This document shows, one piece after another, positions 50,492-58,880 of a stretch of 64,000 nucleotides of DNA. A program made the translations under genes and the position numbers. The stretch comes from Paraburkholderia fungorum (GTDB lineage: Bacteria; Pseudomonadota; Gammaproteobacteria; Burkholderiales; Burkholderiaceae): assembly GCF_902833645.1 (NCBI RefSeq), contig NZ_CADFGE010000018.1, forward strand, positions 62,001 through 126,000. Reading direction: 5' to 3'. Below the pieces are notes generated by a model that saw nothing but the letters and a program-made list of their open reading frames with translations, had not been told where the DNA came from and did not search any database. Position 1 is the stretch's first letter; every line of letters starts with the position of its first letter.

Positions 50492-51400
50492 ATGGACCGT
50501 CTCACGAGCATGGCCGTGTTCGTCAAAGCTGTCGATTTGGGCTCGTTCGCGGCCGCGGCGGACGCACTCGCCTTATCCGGACCGATGGTCGGCAAGCACG
50601 TGCAGTTTCTCGAGGAGCGTCTTGGCGTGCGCCTGATTACCCGCACCACGCGGCGGCAGAGCCTGACGGAGTTCGGCCGCGCCTACTACGAACGCTGCCG
50701 GGCCATACTCGCCGAAGCGGATGCGGCGGATGCTCTCGCTGCCGATCAACTGTCCGAACCGCGTGGCAAGCTGCGCGTCTCGATGCCCGTTCACTTCGGG
50801 CGGCGCTGTGTGGCGCCGGTCCTGCTGGCATTTGCGCAACGCCATCCGAGGCTGGAGCTGGATCTCTCTTTCAACGACCGTTTAGTCGATCTGGCAGAAG
50901 ACGACTACGATCTCTCCATCCGGACCGGCGGTCTGGGGGACAAGGCAGGCGTGATCGCGCGTCGCATTGCGCGCCAGCATATGGTGGTCTGTGCCGCACC
51001 CGCTTATCTGGCGGCGCACGGGCATCCTCGGCGGATAGAAGAACTCAGCACGCATCAGGCGATTATTTACAGGCGCTCGGGGCGTATTCGCCCGTGGCTG
51101 TTTCCGTGCGCCGGGAACTCGCCGGTCGAGGTCACTCCGTCAAACAGGTTGCGGTTCGACGATCTCGATGCAATCGCCGACGCGGCGGTGCTCGGGATGG
51201 GGCTTGCGTGGCTGCCATACTGGCTCGTTCGCGAGCGCATTCAGACCGGCAGTCTCGTGCGATTGCTGCCGGATCAGCCGGAATATCTCTACGATGTCTA
51301 CGCGCTCTGGTTGCAAACTCCGCACTTGCCGCTGAAGGTGCGGCTGGCTATCGATGCATTGGCGGAGGCGTTGCCGGGACTCATGCAGTACAACGCGTAG
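50492..51400 (+). CDS. LysR-family regulator, divergent from quinone reductase
   Basis: A 302-residue LysR protein: HTH about 1-60 (MDRLTSMAVFVKAVDLGSFA, SGPMVGKHVQFLEERLG, LITRTTRRQSLTEFG), effector domain about 90-295. Opening and wing place it in the CrgA/DmlR group that usually controls divergent oxidoreductase genes. Probable target: the MDR gene at 49398-50387. It runs convergent to the LysR gene at 51428-52339, 27 bp between stops. Confidence 0.92.
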   Translation: MDRLTSMAVFVKAVDLGSFAAAADALALSGPMVGKHVQFLEERLGVRLITRTTRRQSLTEFGRAYYERCRAILAEADAADALAADQLSEPRGKLRVSMPVHFGRRCVAPVLLAFAQRHPRLELDLSFNDRLVDLAEDDYDLSIRTGGLGDKAGVIARRIARQHMVVCAAPAYLAAHGHPRRIEELSTHQAIIYRRSGRIRPWLFPCAGNSPVEVTPSNRLRFDDLDAIADAAVLGMGLAWLPYWLVRERIQTGSLVRLLPDQPEYLYDVYALWLQTPHLPLKVRLAIDALAEALPGLMQYNA

Positions 51401-51427
51401 CCCGGCGTATCGCGCCTCGTGTCGCGC

Positions 51428-52339
51428 CTATGGCTGACTATCCGGGTCGTTGGCGGCGAGAATGAAGTCGACGAATGCCCGCAGCGGCGCCGGCATATGT
51501 GCCCGGCTCGGGTAGTACAGAAACGGTCCGCTGAACGATTGACACCATTCGTCGAGTATCGGCACGAGCGTGCCTTGTTCGATTGCCGGCCGCAGAAACT
51601 CATCGAACGAATAGACGATCCCCAATCCGTCGATGGCCGCGCCTCTTTGCAATTCGATCACGGAGGCGATCATCGGCCCGTTTGGCTCGATCCGCACAAC
51701 CTCGTCGCCCCGTTTGAATTCCCAGGTCGCGAGTACGCCGCTGTCGAAGCGGTGGCCGATACATGCGTGGTTCAGCAGTTCGCCCGGATGCCGCGGTACG
51801 CCGCGGGCCGCGAGGTAGGCTGGCGAAGCCGCCGCGACGAAATGCTGAACGCGCGGGCCGATCGGCACGGCGATCATGTCGCGCTCGAGGCGTTCGTCGT
51901 AGCGGATGCCGGCATCGAAACCCGCGGCGAGGATATCGATGAACGTGTCGTTGGTCCCGACATCCACCGTGATGCCCGGGTGAGCGGCAAGGAAGCGGGA
52001 CAGGAGCGCGGGCAGGATTTCTCTCGCCGCGATCGACGGAACGTTTAACCGCAACGTTCCGGTAGGACTCTCGCGAAAGAGATTCACCGCATCCAGCGCG
52101 ATGGCGATTTCCCCGAACGCCGGCGCGAGCCGTTCGAACAGACGCTGACCGGCTTCCGTGGGTGTGACGCTGCGCGTCGTGCGGTTGAGCAGTCTGACGC
52201 CGAGCTGCTGTTCAAGCCTTCGAACCGCTTCGCTAAGCGAGGAGGCCGACACGCCGCTGGTCAGCGCGGCATGGCGAAATCCGCGGGCCCGCGTGACGGC
52301 GACGAAAGCTTTCAAATCGGAAAGATCGGGTTCCTGCAT
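51428..52339 (-). CDS. LysR-family regulator, divergent from aldo/keto reductase
   Basis: A 303-residue LysR protein from ATG 52339. HTH about 3-62 (DLKAFVAVTRARGFRHAALT, SSLSEAVRRLEQQLGVRLLN, RTTRSVTPTEAGQRL), effector domain about 90-295. The longer form starting at 52363 is less likely. Diverges 116 bp from the aldo/keto reductase gene, a frequent pair in Burkholderia. Confidence 0.92.
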   Translation of the reverse strand: MQEPDLSDLKAFVAVTRARGFRHAALTSGVSASSLSEAVRRLEQQLGVRLLNRTTRSVTPTEAGQRLFERLAPAFGEIAIALDAVNLFRESPTGTLRLNVPSIAAREILPALLSRFLAAHPGITVDVGTNDTFIDILAAGFDAGIRYDERLERDMIAVPIGPRVQHFVAAASPAYLAARGVPRHPGELLNHACIGHRFDSGVLATWEFKRGDEVVRIEPNGPMIASVIELQRGAAIDGLGIVYSFDEFLRPAIEQGTLVPILDEWCQSFSGPFLYYPSRAHMPAPLRAFVDFILAANDPDSQP

Positions 52340-52455
52340 TGTTCGCCGTTCCGCACGGGTCATTCAGATTGAAGTGGATTATCGCACGCTGAAATTGGGC
52401 CGATACTTCGGGTCGAGCGCCTTTTCTTGCGGCGTCACTTCCAAAGAGGAACGTC

Positions 52456-53478
52456 ATGAAACAACTTCAACTGGGTAAGACGGGGCCGCTAAGCTCGGCG
52501 ATCGGTCTTGGCTGCATGGGCATGTCAGGCATGTACGGTCCGTCGGACCGCGCCGAAAGCATTGCCACCATCCACGCCGCGCTCGAAGCCGGCATTACGC
52601 TGCTCGATACGGGCGATTTCTACGGCTCCGGCCACAACGAAATGCTGATCGGCGAGGCGCTGAAAAGCGCGCCGCCGTCGCGTCGCGACGCGGCGATCGT
52701 CAGCGTGAAATTCGGGGCGATGCGCGACCCCGCCGGCGGCTGGTCGCTTTACGACGCACGTCCCGCCGCGGTCAAAAACTTTCTCGCCTATTCGCTGCAG
52801 CGGCTGGGCGTGGATCATATCGACATCTACCGTTCCGCGCGGCTCGATCCCAACGTGCCTGTCGAAGATACGGTGGGCGCGATCGCGGACATGATCAAAG
52901 CCGGCTATGTACGGCACGTCGGTTTGTCCGAGGTGGGCGCGACGACCATCCGCCGTGCGGCAGCGGTGCATCCGGTGAGCGACTTGCAGATCGAGTACTC
53001 GCTGATTTCACGCGGCATTGAAGACGAGATCCTGCCGGTGTGCCGCGAACTCGGGATTGGCGTGACGGCGTATGGCGTGCTGTCCCGCGGTTTGATCAGC
53101 GGCCACTGGAGCAAGGAGTCCGCGAGGAAAGGCGATTTTCGCGCGATGAGCCCGCGCTTTCAGGGCGACAACGTCGATCACAATCTCGCATTAGTGGATG
53201 CGCTGCGCAAGGTGGCCGATGCCAAAGGCGTTTCGGTTGCGCAGATCGCAATTGCCTGGGTGGCGGCTCAGGGCAACGATATCGTGCCGCTGGTTGGCGC
53301 GCGCCGGCGCGATCGCCTTGCCGAAGCGCTGGGGGCGCTTGATGTGACGCTCACCACCGACGATCTGGCTGCGATCGCGCAGGCCGTACCTCTGGGCGCT
53401 GCCGCGGGCGAGCGTTACGCAGCGGCACAGATGGCGCATCTCGATAGCGAGCAGGGCAGCCGCGGGCACGCGGGCTGA
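52456..53478 (+). CDS. Aldo/keto reductase (catalytic His replaced by Ala)
   Basis: A 340-residue AKR with a (beta/alpha)8 barrel. Catalytic Asp51 and Tyr56 (LLDTGDFYGSG), Lys85 (SVKFG) are in place. The fourth residue of the AKR tetrad, His in HxxRxDP-like loops, is Ala128 here (YRSARLDP). Many members of this YakC-like branch carry that sequence, so it is probably natural, but reduction chemistry may differ. C-terminal NADPH-binding part: IAWVAAQGNDIVPLVGARRR. AGAGGAA precedes the ATG. Divergent LysR probably controls it. Substrate unknown. Confidence 0.9.
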   Translation: MKQLQLGKTGPLSSAIGLGCMGMSGMYGPSDRAESIATIHAALEAGITLLDTGDFYGSGHNEMLIGEALKSAPPSRRDAAIVSVKFGAMRDPAGGWSLYDARPAAVKNFLAYSLQRLGVDHIDIYRSARLDPNVPVEDTVGAIADMIKAGYVRHVGLSEVGATTIRRAAAVHPVSDLQIEYSLISRGIEDEILPVCRELGIGVTAYGVLSRGLISGHWSKESARKGDFRAMSPRFQGDNVDHNLALVDALRKVADAKGVSVAQIAIAWVAAQGNDIVPLVGARRRDRLAEALGALDVTLTTDDLAAIAQAVPLGAAAGERYAAAQMAHLDSEQGSRGHAG

Positions 53479-53604
53479 AGTGTTGCGCGGGGCTTAGCAA
53501 TCGGATCAGCCACGCGCCGTTGAACGCACGGCGGCGTGGCGTGACCGCGTTGTTTTCACGGATTCGATCTGTCCCGCGAAGGAACGTACCCAGGTATCGG
53601 TTCG

Positions 53605-54924
53605 CTAGTTTTTATCGACGAGCGGAAACACGGCGTCACGGCCCGGAAGTTCCGGCGAAGGCGCCGCCTGTTTGAGCCTCGCGACGAATGGCGCCTCCGG
53701 TTTCATCAGGAACGTCATCAGCACGCCGCAGGCCATCACAGCGATGGACAGCAGGAAGGTTACGTTCCAGTTCCCCAGTCGGTCGATCAGATAGCCGGCC
53801 ACAACCGGACTCACGATCGCCGCGGTGAAGCCGGTGCCGCTCATGATGCCGCTGGCCGTGCCCGAGCGGTCATAGGCGACATCCATCGGAATCGCCCACA
53901 TGGGTCCAATATTCATTTCATTGAAGAACATCGCGGCGGCGAGAAAAATCAGCGAATACATCGGATCGTGTATCAGCACCACGGGGATCAGCGACAGTCC
54001 GGTCAAGGTCATGCAGAATGCGACCAGATAGCTGCGCGCGAGTTTCAGATTGCCAGTACGGCGAAGCAGTTTGTCGCTGATCAGACCGCCCACCAGATCG
54101 CCGAATACACCCGCAACGAACACCCCTGACGTGAAGATAACCGCCTTCTTGATGTTCAGATGGAAGCTATGCATGAAGTAGAGCGGCATCCAGTCCAGCA
54201 TCAACCAGAGAATCCAGTTGTAGCAGAAGTAGACGCCGGAGACCGGCAGCAGGCGGCGATAAAGCCGTGCCCATGTGCCCGGCATTTCTACCGGACGTAC
54301 CGTCGGTGGCGGCAGGCTGTTGATTTCATCGGCGGTGATACGCGGATGATCTGCCGGTTTCTCGGTGTAAGTCACGTACCACAGCACGAGCCAGCCGAAA
54401 CTCAGTGCGCCGAGCAGGTAGAACGAGAATCGCCAGTTGAACGCCGTCATGATCGCCAGAACCAGCATTGGCGCCACGGCGTTTCCAAGGCGTGCTGACG
54501 AATGCGTAATACCCTGAGCCATGCCGCGCTTGTCCTTTCTCACCCACGAGGCCATCGCGCTGGTGGAGGCGGGGAACGTGGCGCCTTCGCCCAGGCCCAG
54601 CAACAGTCGCGCCGCGACGAGCGTTGCGAAGCCGCCTGCGAAACCCGTCAACGTGGTCGCTACCGCCCAGATGAACGCGCAGGCGATCAACGTGCGCTTG
54701 GCCCCGAAGCGATCGCTGACCCAACCGCCAATGAACTGGAACAGTACATACGGATAGGCGAATGCCGAAAAGATGAAGCCGAGTTGCGTGTTGCTAAGTC
54801 CGAGTTCGGACTTGAATTGCCCGGCGGCCGTGCTGATGTTGACACGGTCGACGTAGGTGATGAAATACATCAGGCACAACATCAGCAGGACCCATGTTGT
54901 TGCCTTAGGCTGTAATCGTTTCAT
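53605..54924 (-). CDS. MFS transporter, ACS family, of the CoA-transferase operon
   Basis: A 439-residue, 12-helix carrier. N-terminal CLMYFITYVDRVNISTAAGQ and SDRFGAKRTLIACAFI are ACS-family motifs (hexuronate, tartrate or other anion carriers); central VFVAGVFGDLVGGLISDKLL is the second-half equivalent. GGAG 6 bp before ATG 54924. Last gene of a same-strand set LysR - CaiB - enoyl-CoA hydratase - MFS, with 22 bp to the hydratase gene. Likely imports the acid used by those enzymes. Confidence 0.9.
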   Translation of the reverse strand: MKRLQPKATTWVLLMLCLMYFITYVDRVNISTAAGQFKSELGLSNTQLGFIFSAFAYPYVLFQFIGGWVSDRFGAKRTLIACAFIWAVATTLTGFAGGFATLVAARLLLGLGEGATFPASTSAMASWVRKDKRGMAQGITHSSARLGNAVAPMLVLAIMTAFNWRFSFYLLGALSFGWLVLWYVTYTEKPADHPRITADEINSLPPPTVRPVEMPGTWARLYRRLLPVSGVYFCYNWILWLMLDWMPLYFMHSFHLNIKKAVIFTSGVFVAGVFGDLVGGLISDKLLRRTGNLKLARSYLVAFCMTLTGLSLIPVVLIHDPMYSLIFLAAAMFFNEMNIGPMWAIPMDVAYDRSGTASGIMSGTGFTAAIVSPVVAGYLIDRLGNWNVTFLLSIAVMACGVLMTFLMKPEAPFVARLKQAAPSPELPGRDAVFPLVDKN

Positions 54925-54946
54925 GTCTCACTCCACTTTCTTGTGC

Positions 54947-55711
54947 TTATTTTTTTGACGCGCCTGAGGTGAAAGCCACTACGGCTTCCCTGAAATTGGC
55001 GCTGCCGTACACCGCCTCGATCAGATCCTCGTCATCGAGCCGCTGTTCGACGACGATGCGGCGCAGGCTTTCTTTAACGGCCTTCTGCGTGACCGGAGAA
55101 AGCGCCATCAGCCGCTGCGCGAGCGTATGAGCGGTTTCCTGTAGCGCGTCTTGCGAGCACACGTCGTAGACATAGCCGCACGCCAGCGCTTCCTCTGCCG
55201 TGACGTAGTCGGCGAGCAGCAACATCTTCTTGACTCGCGGCACACCGAGCGCGGCTTGCAGGCGCGCGATATTGCGCGACGACAGCGTGTTGGAGAGCGT
55301 CTTCGCGATCGGCGCGCCAAAACGCGAGCCGTCGCTGCAGACGCGGAAATCGCAGGCTGTCGCCAGCGCGAGACCGCCACCTACGGCCCAGCCGTCGATC
55401 ACGGCGACGGTCGGGACCGCAATGCGTTCGACCGCGTCGATCACGCGCTCGACGAACGCCTCGTAACTCACGCCATCGCGACCGTCGCGGAAGTCCTTGA
55501 AATAGGCGATGTCGGTGCCGGAAATGAAGGACTTGCCACCCGCGCCTCTAAACAGAATGCAGCGCACGCCGGGGTTCTGCTCACACTGGGCAACGAGCGC
55601 CAGTAGAGATTCGTACATGTCGAGCGTCATTGCGTTGTGACGCTCGGGGCGATCGATCACGATCTCCGCTGCACCGGACGGATAGATCGTGAGTTTGACG
55701 GGATCGCTCAT
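54947..55711 (-). CDS. Enoyl-CoA hydratase/isomerase family protein
   Basis: A 254-residue crotonase-fold enzyme. Oxyanion-hole segments: SFISGTDIAYFKDF and IDGWAVGGGLALATACDFRV. In canonical hydratases two Glu catalyse; at the corresponding later position this protein has KTLSNTLSSRNIARL, so the second Glu seems absent and hydratase activity is not certain. It overlaps the CaiB-type gene by 4 bp (ATGA). Acts on a CoA thioester produced by the CoA transferase; product unknown. Confidence 0.88.
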   Translation of the reverse strand: MSDPVKLTIYPSGAAEIVIDRPERHNAMTLDMYESLLALVAQCEQNPGVRCILFRGAGGKSFISGTDIAYFKDFRDGRDGVSYEAFVERVIDAVERIAVPTVAVIDGWAVGGGLALATACDFRVCSDGSRFGAPIAKTLSNTLSSRNIARLQAALGVPRVKKMLLLADYVTAEEALACGYVYDVCSQDALQETAHTLAQRLMALSPVTQKAVKESLRRIVVEQRLDDEDLIEAVYGSANFREAVVAFTSGASKK

Positions 55712-56874
55712 GGCGCTGTCCCATTGATCTCGGCAAAGATCTCCTCGTTATGCTCGCCCAGCAGCGGCGGATGACGGCGCACCGTTTGCGGCGTACCGAG
55801 CATCTTCACAGGAAAGCCGATGTTCTTGACCTTGCCTTCGTTCGGGTGATCGATCTCCATGCACATCCGCCGGTGCGCGGCATGCTCGCTTTCGAACGCC
55901 TCGGGATAGGACAGGATCGGGCTGGCTGGAATGCCGGCGGCGAGCATCGCATCGACCCATGCGTGGCTGTCGCGCTTCGCGAATTCCTGTTCCAGGGTTT
56001 CGATCAACGCTTCGCGATTCTTCAGGCGCAGCGACACGCTTGCATAATCCGCGTGCGCGACGAGGTCGGGACGCGCCAGCAGTTCGCACAGTTTCGTCCA
56101 TAGCTTCTGGTTCGTCGCGCCCATCACGAAGTAGCCGTCCCGCGCCTTCACGGCCTGGTAGGGCGCGCTCATCTTGTTGCTGGTGCCGAGCGGTGTCGGC
56201 GGCACGCCGGTGCCCCAATACTCCGACATGTCCCAGATCGAGAAGGCCATGATCGAATCGAACAACGAGGCGTCGATGTGCTGACCCTCGCCCGTTTTTT
56301 GTGCGCCGATGTAGGCTGACAGCAGCCCGTAAACGGCAAACAGCGCGCAGCCGATATCCGCTACGGGCACCCCGGCCTTGACCGGTTTGCCGCCCTTGTA
56401 ACCAGTCACGCTCATCACACCTGACATGGCCTGTGCCATAAGGTCGAAGCCAGGTCGCGACGCCCACGGACCGCTTTGTCCGAAGCCGGAAATACTGACG
56501 TAGACGATCTTTGGATTGATTGCCCGGATCGACTCGTAATCGATGGCGAGCCGTTGCACCACGCCCGGGCGGTAGTTTTCGACGATCACGTCGGCCGTTT
56601 TTGCGAGCTCGTAGAAGAACTCACGGCCTGCGTCGCTCTTGAGATCCAGCGTTAGCGAACGCTTGTTGCGGTTCATGTTCAGGAAGCCCATGCTGTCGGG
56701 CCCCTTCATCTTGAAGCCCATCGCGCCGCGGGTCTGGTCGCCTTCGGGCGGCTCGACCTTGATCACGTCCGCGCCCATGTCGGCCAGCAGCATGCAGGCG
56801 AACGGGCCGGCCATGACCTGGCTCACGTCCAGCACGCGGATGCCTTGCAGCGGCAGATGCTTCGATTCCGTCAT
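55708..56874 (-). CDS. CaiB/BaiF-family (class III) CoA-transferase
   Basis: A 388-residue enzyme from ATG 56874 (GAGGAAA before it; a longer frame starts at 56952). Family segments: GIRVLDVSQVMAGPFACMLL, ADMGADVIKVEPPEGDQTRG, NMNRNKRSLTLDLKS, GFDLMAQAMSGVMSVTGY and the catalytic Asp region (VPVADIGCALFAVYG). Moves CoA between carboxylic acids in the cytoplasm. Forms an operon with the hydratase and the MFS gene. A LysR gene 168 bp upstream on the same strand probably regulates it. Confidence 0.92.
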   Translation of the reverse strand: MTESKHLPLQGIRVLDVSQVMAGPFACMLLADMGADVIKVEPPEGDQTRGAMGFKMKGPDSMGFLNMNRNKRSLTLDLKSDAGREFFYELAKTADVIVENYRPGVVQRLAIDYESIRAINPKIVYVSISGFGQSGPWASRPGFDLMAQAMSGVMSVTGYKGGKPVKAGVPVADIGCALFAVYGLLSAYIGAQKTGEGQHIDASLFDSIMAFSIWDMSEYWGTGVPPTPLGTSNKMSAPYQAVKARDGYFVMGATNQKLWTKLCELLARPDLVAHADYASVSLRLKNREALIETLEQEFAKRDSHAWVDAMLAAGIPASPILSYPEAFESEHAAHRRMCMEIDHPNEGKVKNIGFPVKMLGTPQTVRRHPPLLGEHNEEIFAEINGTAP

Positions 56875-57042
56875 TTCCGGTTTCCTCTGTAGAAGGTGTG
56901 AGTCGAACCGCTCGGCCATCTCGTGCGTGGCCGGCAGGTTTTCTGTCATCACTGTCCGCTACAGACCAGGCTGCCGCAAGAATGCCTGGAGCATGTCTGG
57001 TTTCGCGCATTGCGAAACCGGGCCGTGCGTGCCGACCGGAAG

Positions 57043-57933
57043 CTAAGCCGGTGCGCCGAGAAGCTCGGCCACCACGTTTTGCAGGGTTTGCGCCTGTGCG
57101 TGCCCCTCGACGCAGGACAGAACGTAGCTGCGCTGGTGCCAGTCGCCCGTAAGTGCGGCTGACGCCAGCGTCGCTTCGGGATGAAAGCTGCGCAGAACCT
57201 CGGGTGGCATCAGGCCTACGCCGAGGCCATGGCGCACCATCGCCAGCATGGTGTCGAAGCCGCTGACGGTGAAGTTATTGGCGAATTGCCGGCCGCGACT
57301 GCGGTACGCGCGTTGGACGGCGGACAACACTGCGGAACCTTTGCCGAGACTCACGATAGGCAGATCGAGAATGTCGTCGATCCCGATGGGGGCGTCGGGG
57401 AACTGGAAATGCGGGCGGCTGTACACCAGCACCAGTTCGTCCTCTCTATAGGGTGATTTGGCAAGATCGAGGAAGCCGCTTTTCTTTTCGTAAATGCCCA
57501 CGTCGATCACTTTGTCGCGCAGCAGTTGCTGCACGATCTTGCTGTTCTCCTCCACGATCTTCAGCGAGATCCCCGGATACTTGCGTTGAATTTCTGCAAT
57601 CTCGCGCGCGAGGAACTGGATCACGACGGCCTTTGGCGCGCCGATGATAATGCGGCCTTCGAGCCCCTGGTTGAGCGCTTGCGCATCGCCTTCGAGGCGA
57701 TCGATCAGATTGTCGATCTGCCGGACGTATTCCAGCAGCTTGGCACCCGATTCGGTGATCGCCACGCCGTGTGGCACGCGCTGGAACAGTTTGGCGCCGA
57801 GTTGCGCTTCGAGGTCCGATACACGCCGTGACGCCGCCGCGACTGCGAGGCTGAGTTTGTCGGCAGCGCGGGAGATGCTGCCTTCTTCAGCGATGGCGAG
57901 GATCAGCCGGACAGTGGTCGTATCGAATTTCAC
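57043..57933 (-). CDS. LysR-family regulator of the CoA-transferase operon
   Basis: A 296-residue LysR protein with GTG start (57933) and GGAG 6 bp before it. HTH about 4-63 (LILAIAEEGSISRAADKLSL, RVSDLEAQLGAKLFQRVPHG), effector domain about 90-290, with FTVSGFDTMLAMVRHGLGVG. It lies upstream on the same strand as the CaiB gene, so it may be the operon's first gene or a separately transcribed regulator. Effector unknown. Confidence 0.9.
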   Translation of the reverse strand: MKFDTTTVRLILAIAEEGSISRAADKLSLAVAAASRRVSDLEAQLGAKLFQRVPHGVAITESGAKLLEYVRQIDNLIDRLEGDAQALNQGLEGRIIIGAPKAVVIQFLAREIAEIQRKYPGISLKIVEENSKIVQQLLRDKVIDVGIYEKKSGFLDLAKSPYREDELVLVYSRPHFQFPDAPIGIDDILDLPIVSLGKGSAVLSAVQRAYRSRGRQFANNFTVSGFDTMLAMVRHGLGVGLMPPEVLRSFHPEATLASAALTGDWHQRSYVLSCVEGHAQAQTLQNVVAELLGAPA

Positions 57934-58880
57934 GCGGGTCTCCAGTTTTTATTGATGTTGATTGGCGGCGCAAAAGTGCGTGGGGAGAAAGATGTCTTTC
58001 TTGGGCTGCCGCGATCTCACTCATCATAAAGGCTGAAATGTATATCGCGACACTCGAATTGCAATTTGAATTTCTCAGTCATTGCGACGAATTAATTGTC
58101 GATTTCGTCGAGTGCCCACGGAAGTGACGCCATGATGACACTTCTCAGGAAGCCGGAAGTGTCGCGCGAATCTCACCGCCACGCGTTCTCACGTTCAGAT
58201 GAGATTCGCATGCGCTCGCTCGAGCGCGTTGTTACCGAAGCGTAAGCGACCACGCGCGCTCAAACGGTGCATCGCCCGCCGACCTGATGCCACCTCCGAA
58301 TGCATCGCGCAAAATGCGAAGCTTTTCTTGGGGTCGAAGTCGGAAAGATGATGACCATCCAATCCTATGATCATCATGAGAAAGCAGGGATCTTTGCGAT
58401 GCGCCAAGCTAATAGAAATAATCTTACTATTTGTCCGAAAATTACTATTTTTTGTGGGACCGGACAATCATTCCGGGTACGATTTACCCCAGTCGCGACG
58501 AGTGAGTGGAAGAAATTGCGGGTAGCGGAAGAAAGTCTATTCGTCTGATCAAACGTTTGCGCGTTGTGTGGTGGCAGAGTTTTGAGTAGCAGCGAAGTAG
58601 CGTTGTCAGGTTGTCTCCCATCGGTTTCTAACGCAGTAGGACGCCGCGTACGCCGGATCGCCACCGCGATCGGTGACGCTCGTCCGCTGGATAGCCGCAT
58701 CTAATCGAGTCTTGCCTCGGACCGTTTAATCAGGCTTTGAACTGCGCCCGGAATACGCAAGAAGATCTTTTTTCATAATTAGGATCGCGAAGTAAACCGC
58801 GTTATCTATAAGCATTCTCTGATTCGAAAACTCTAAAAATCACTATTTATATTTTTATCGACAGTGGAAAATATTCGGCC
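57934..58880. other. 947-bp AT-richer region without a convincing gene
   Basis: Short ORFs here lack ribosome sites and family resemblance. The base composition becomes AT-rich, especially after about 58380, unlike the rest of the window. Inverted repeats: CGACGAA...TTCGTCG near 58086-58112 and TTGTCCG-23 nt-CGGACAA at 58431-58467. The last 100 bp (ATAAGCATTC, AATATTC) look like promoter DNA for the glycosidase gene. A horizontally acquired or silenced segment is possible; no transposase remnant was recognised. Confidence 0.5.

Noticed and set aside
58195..58700. Three small ORFs in the AT-rich gap
   Set aside because: They overlap each other on both strands, lack ribosome sites and resemble no known protein or transposase.
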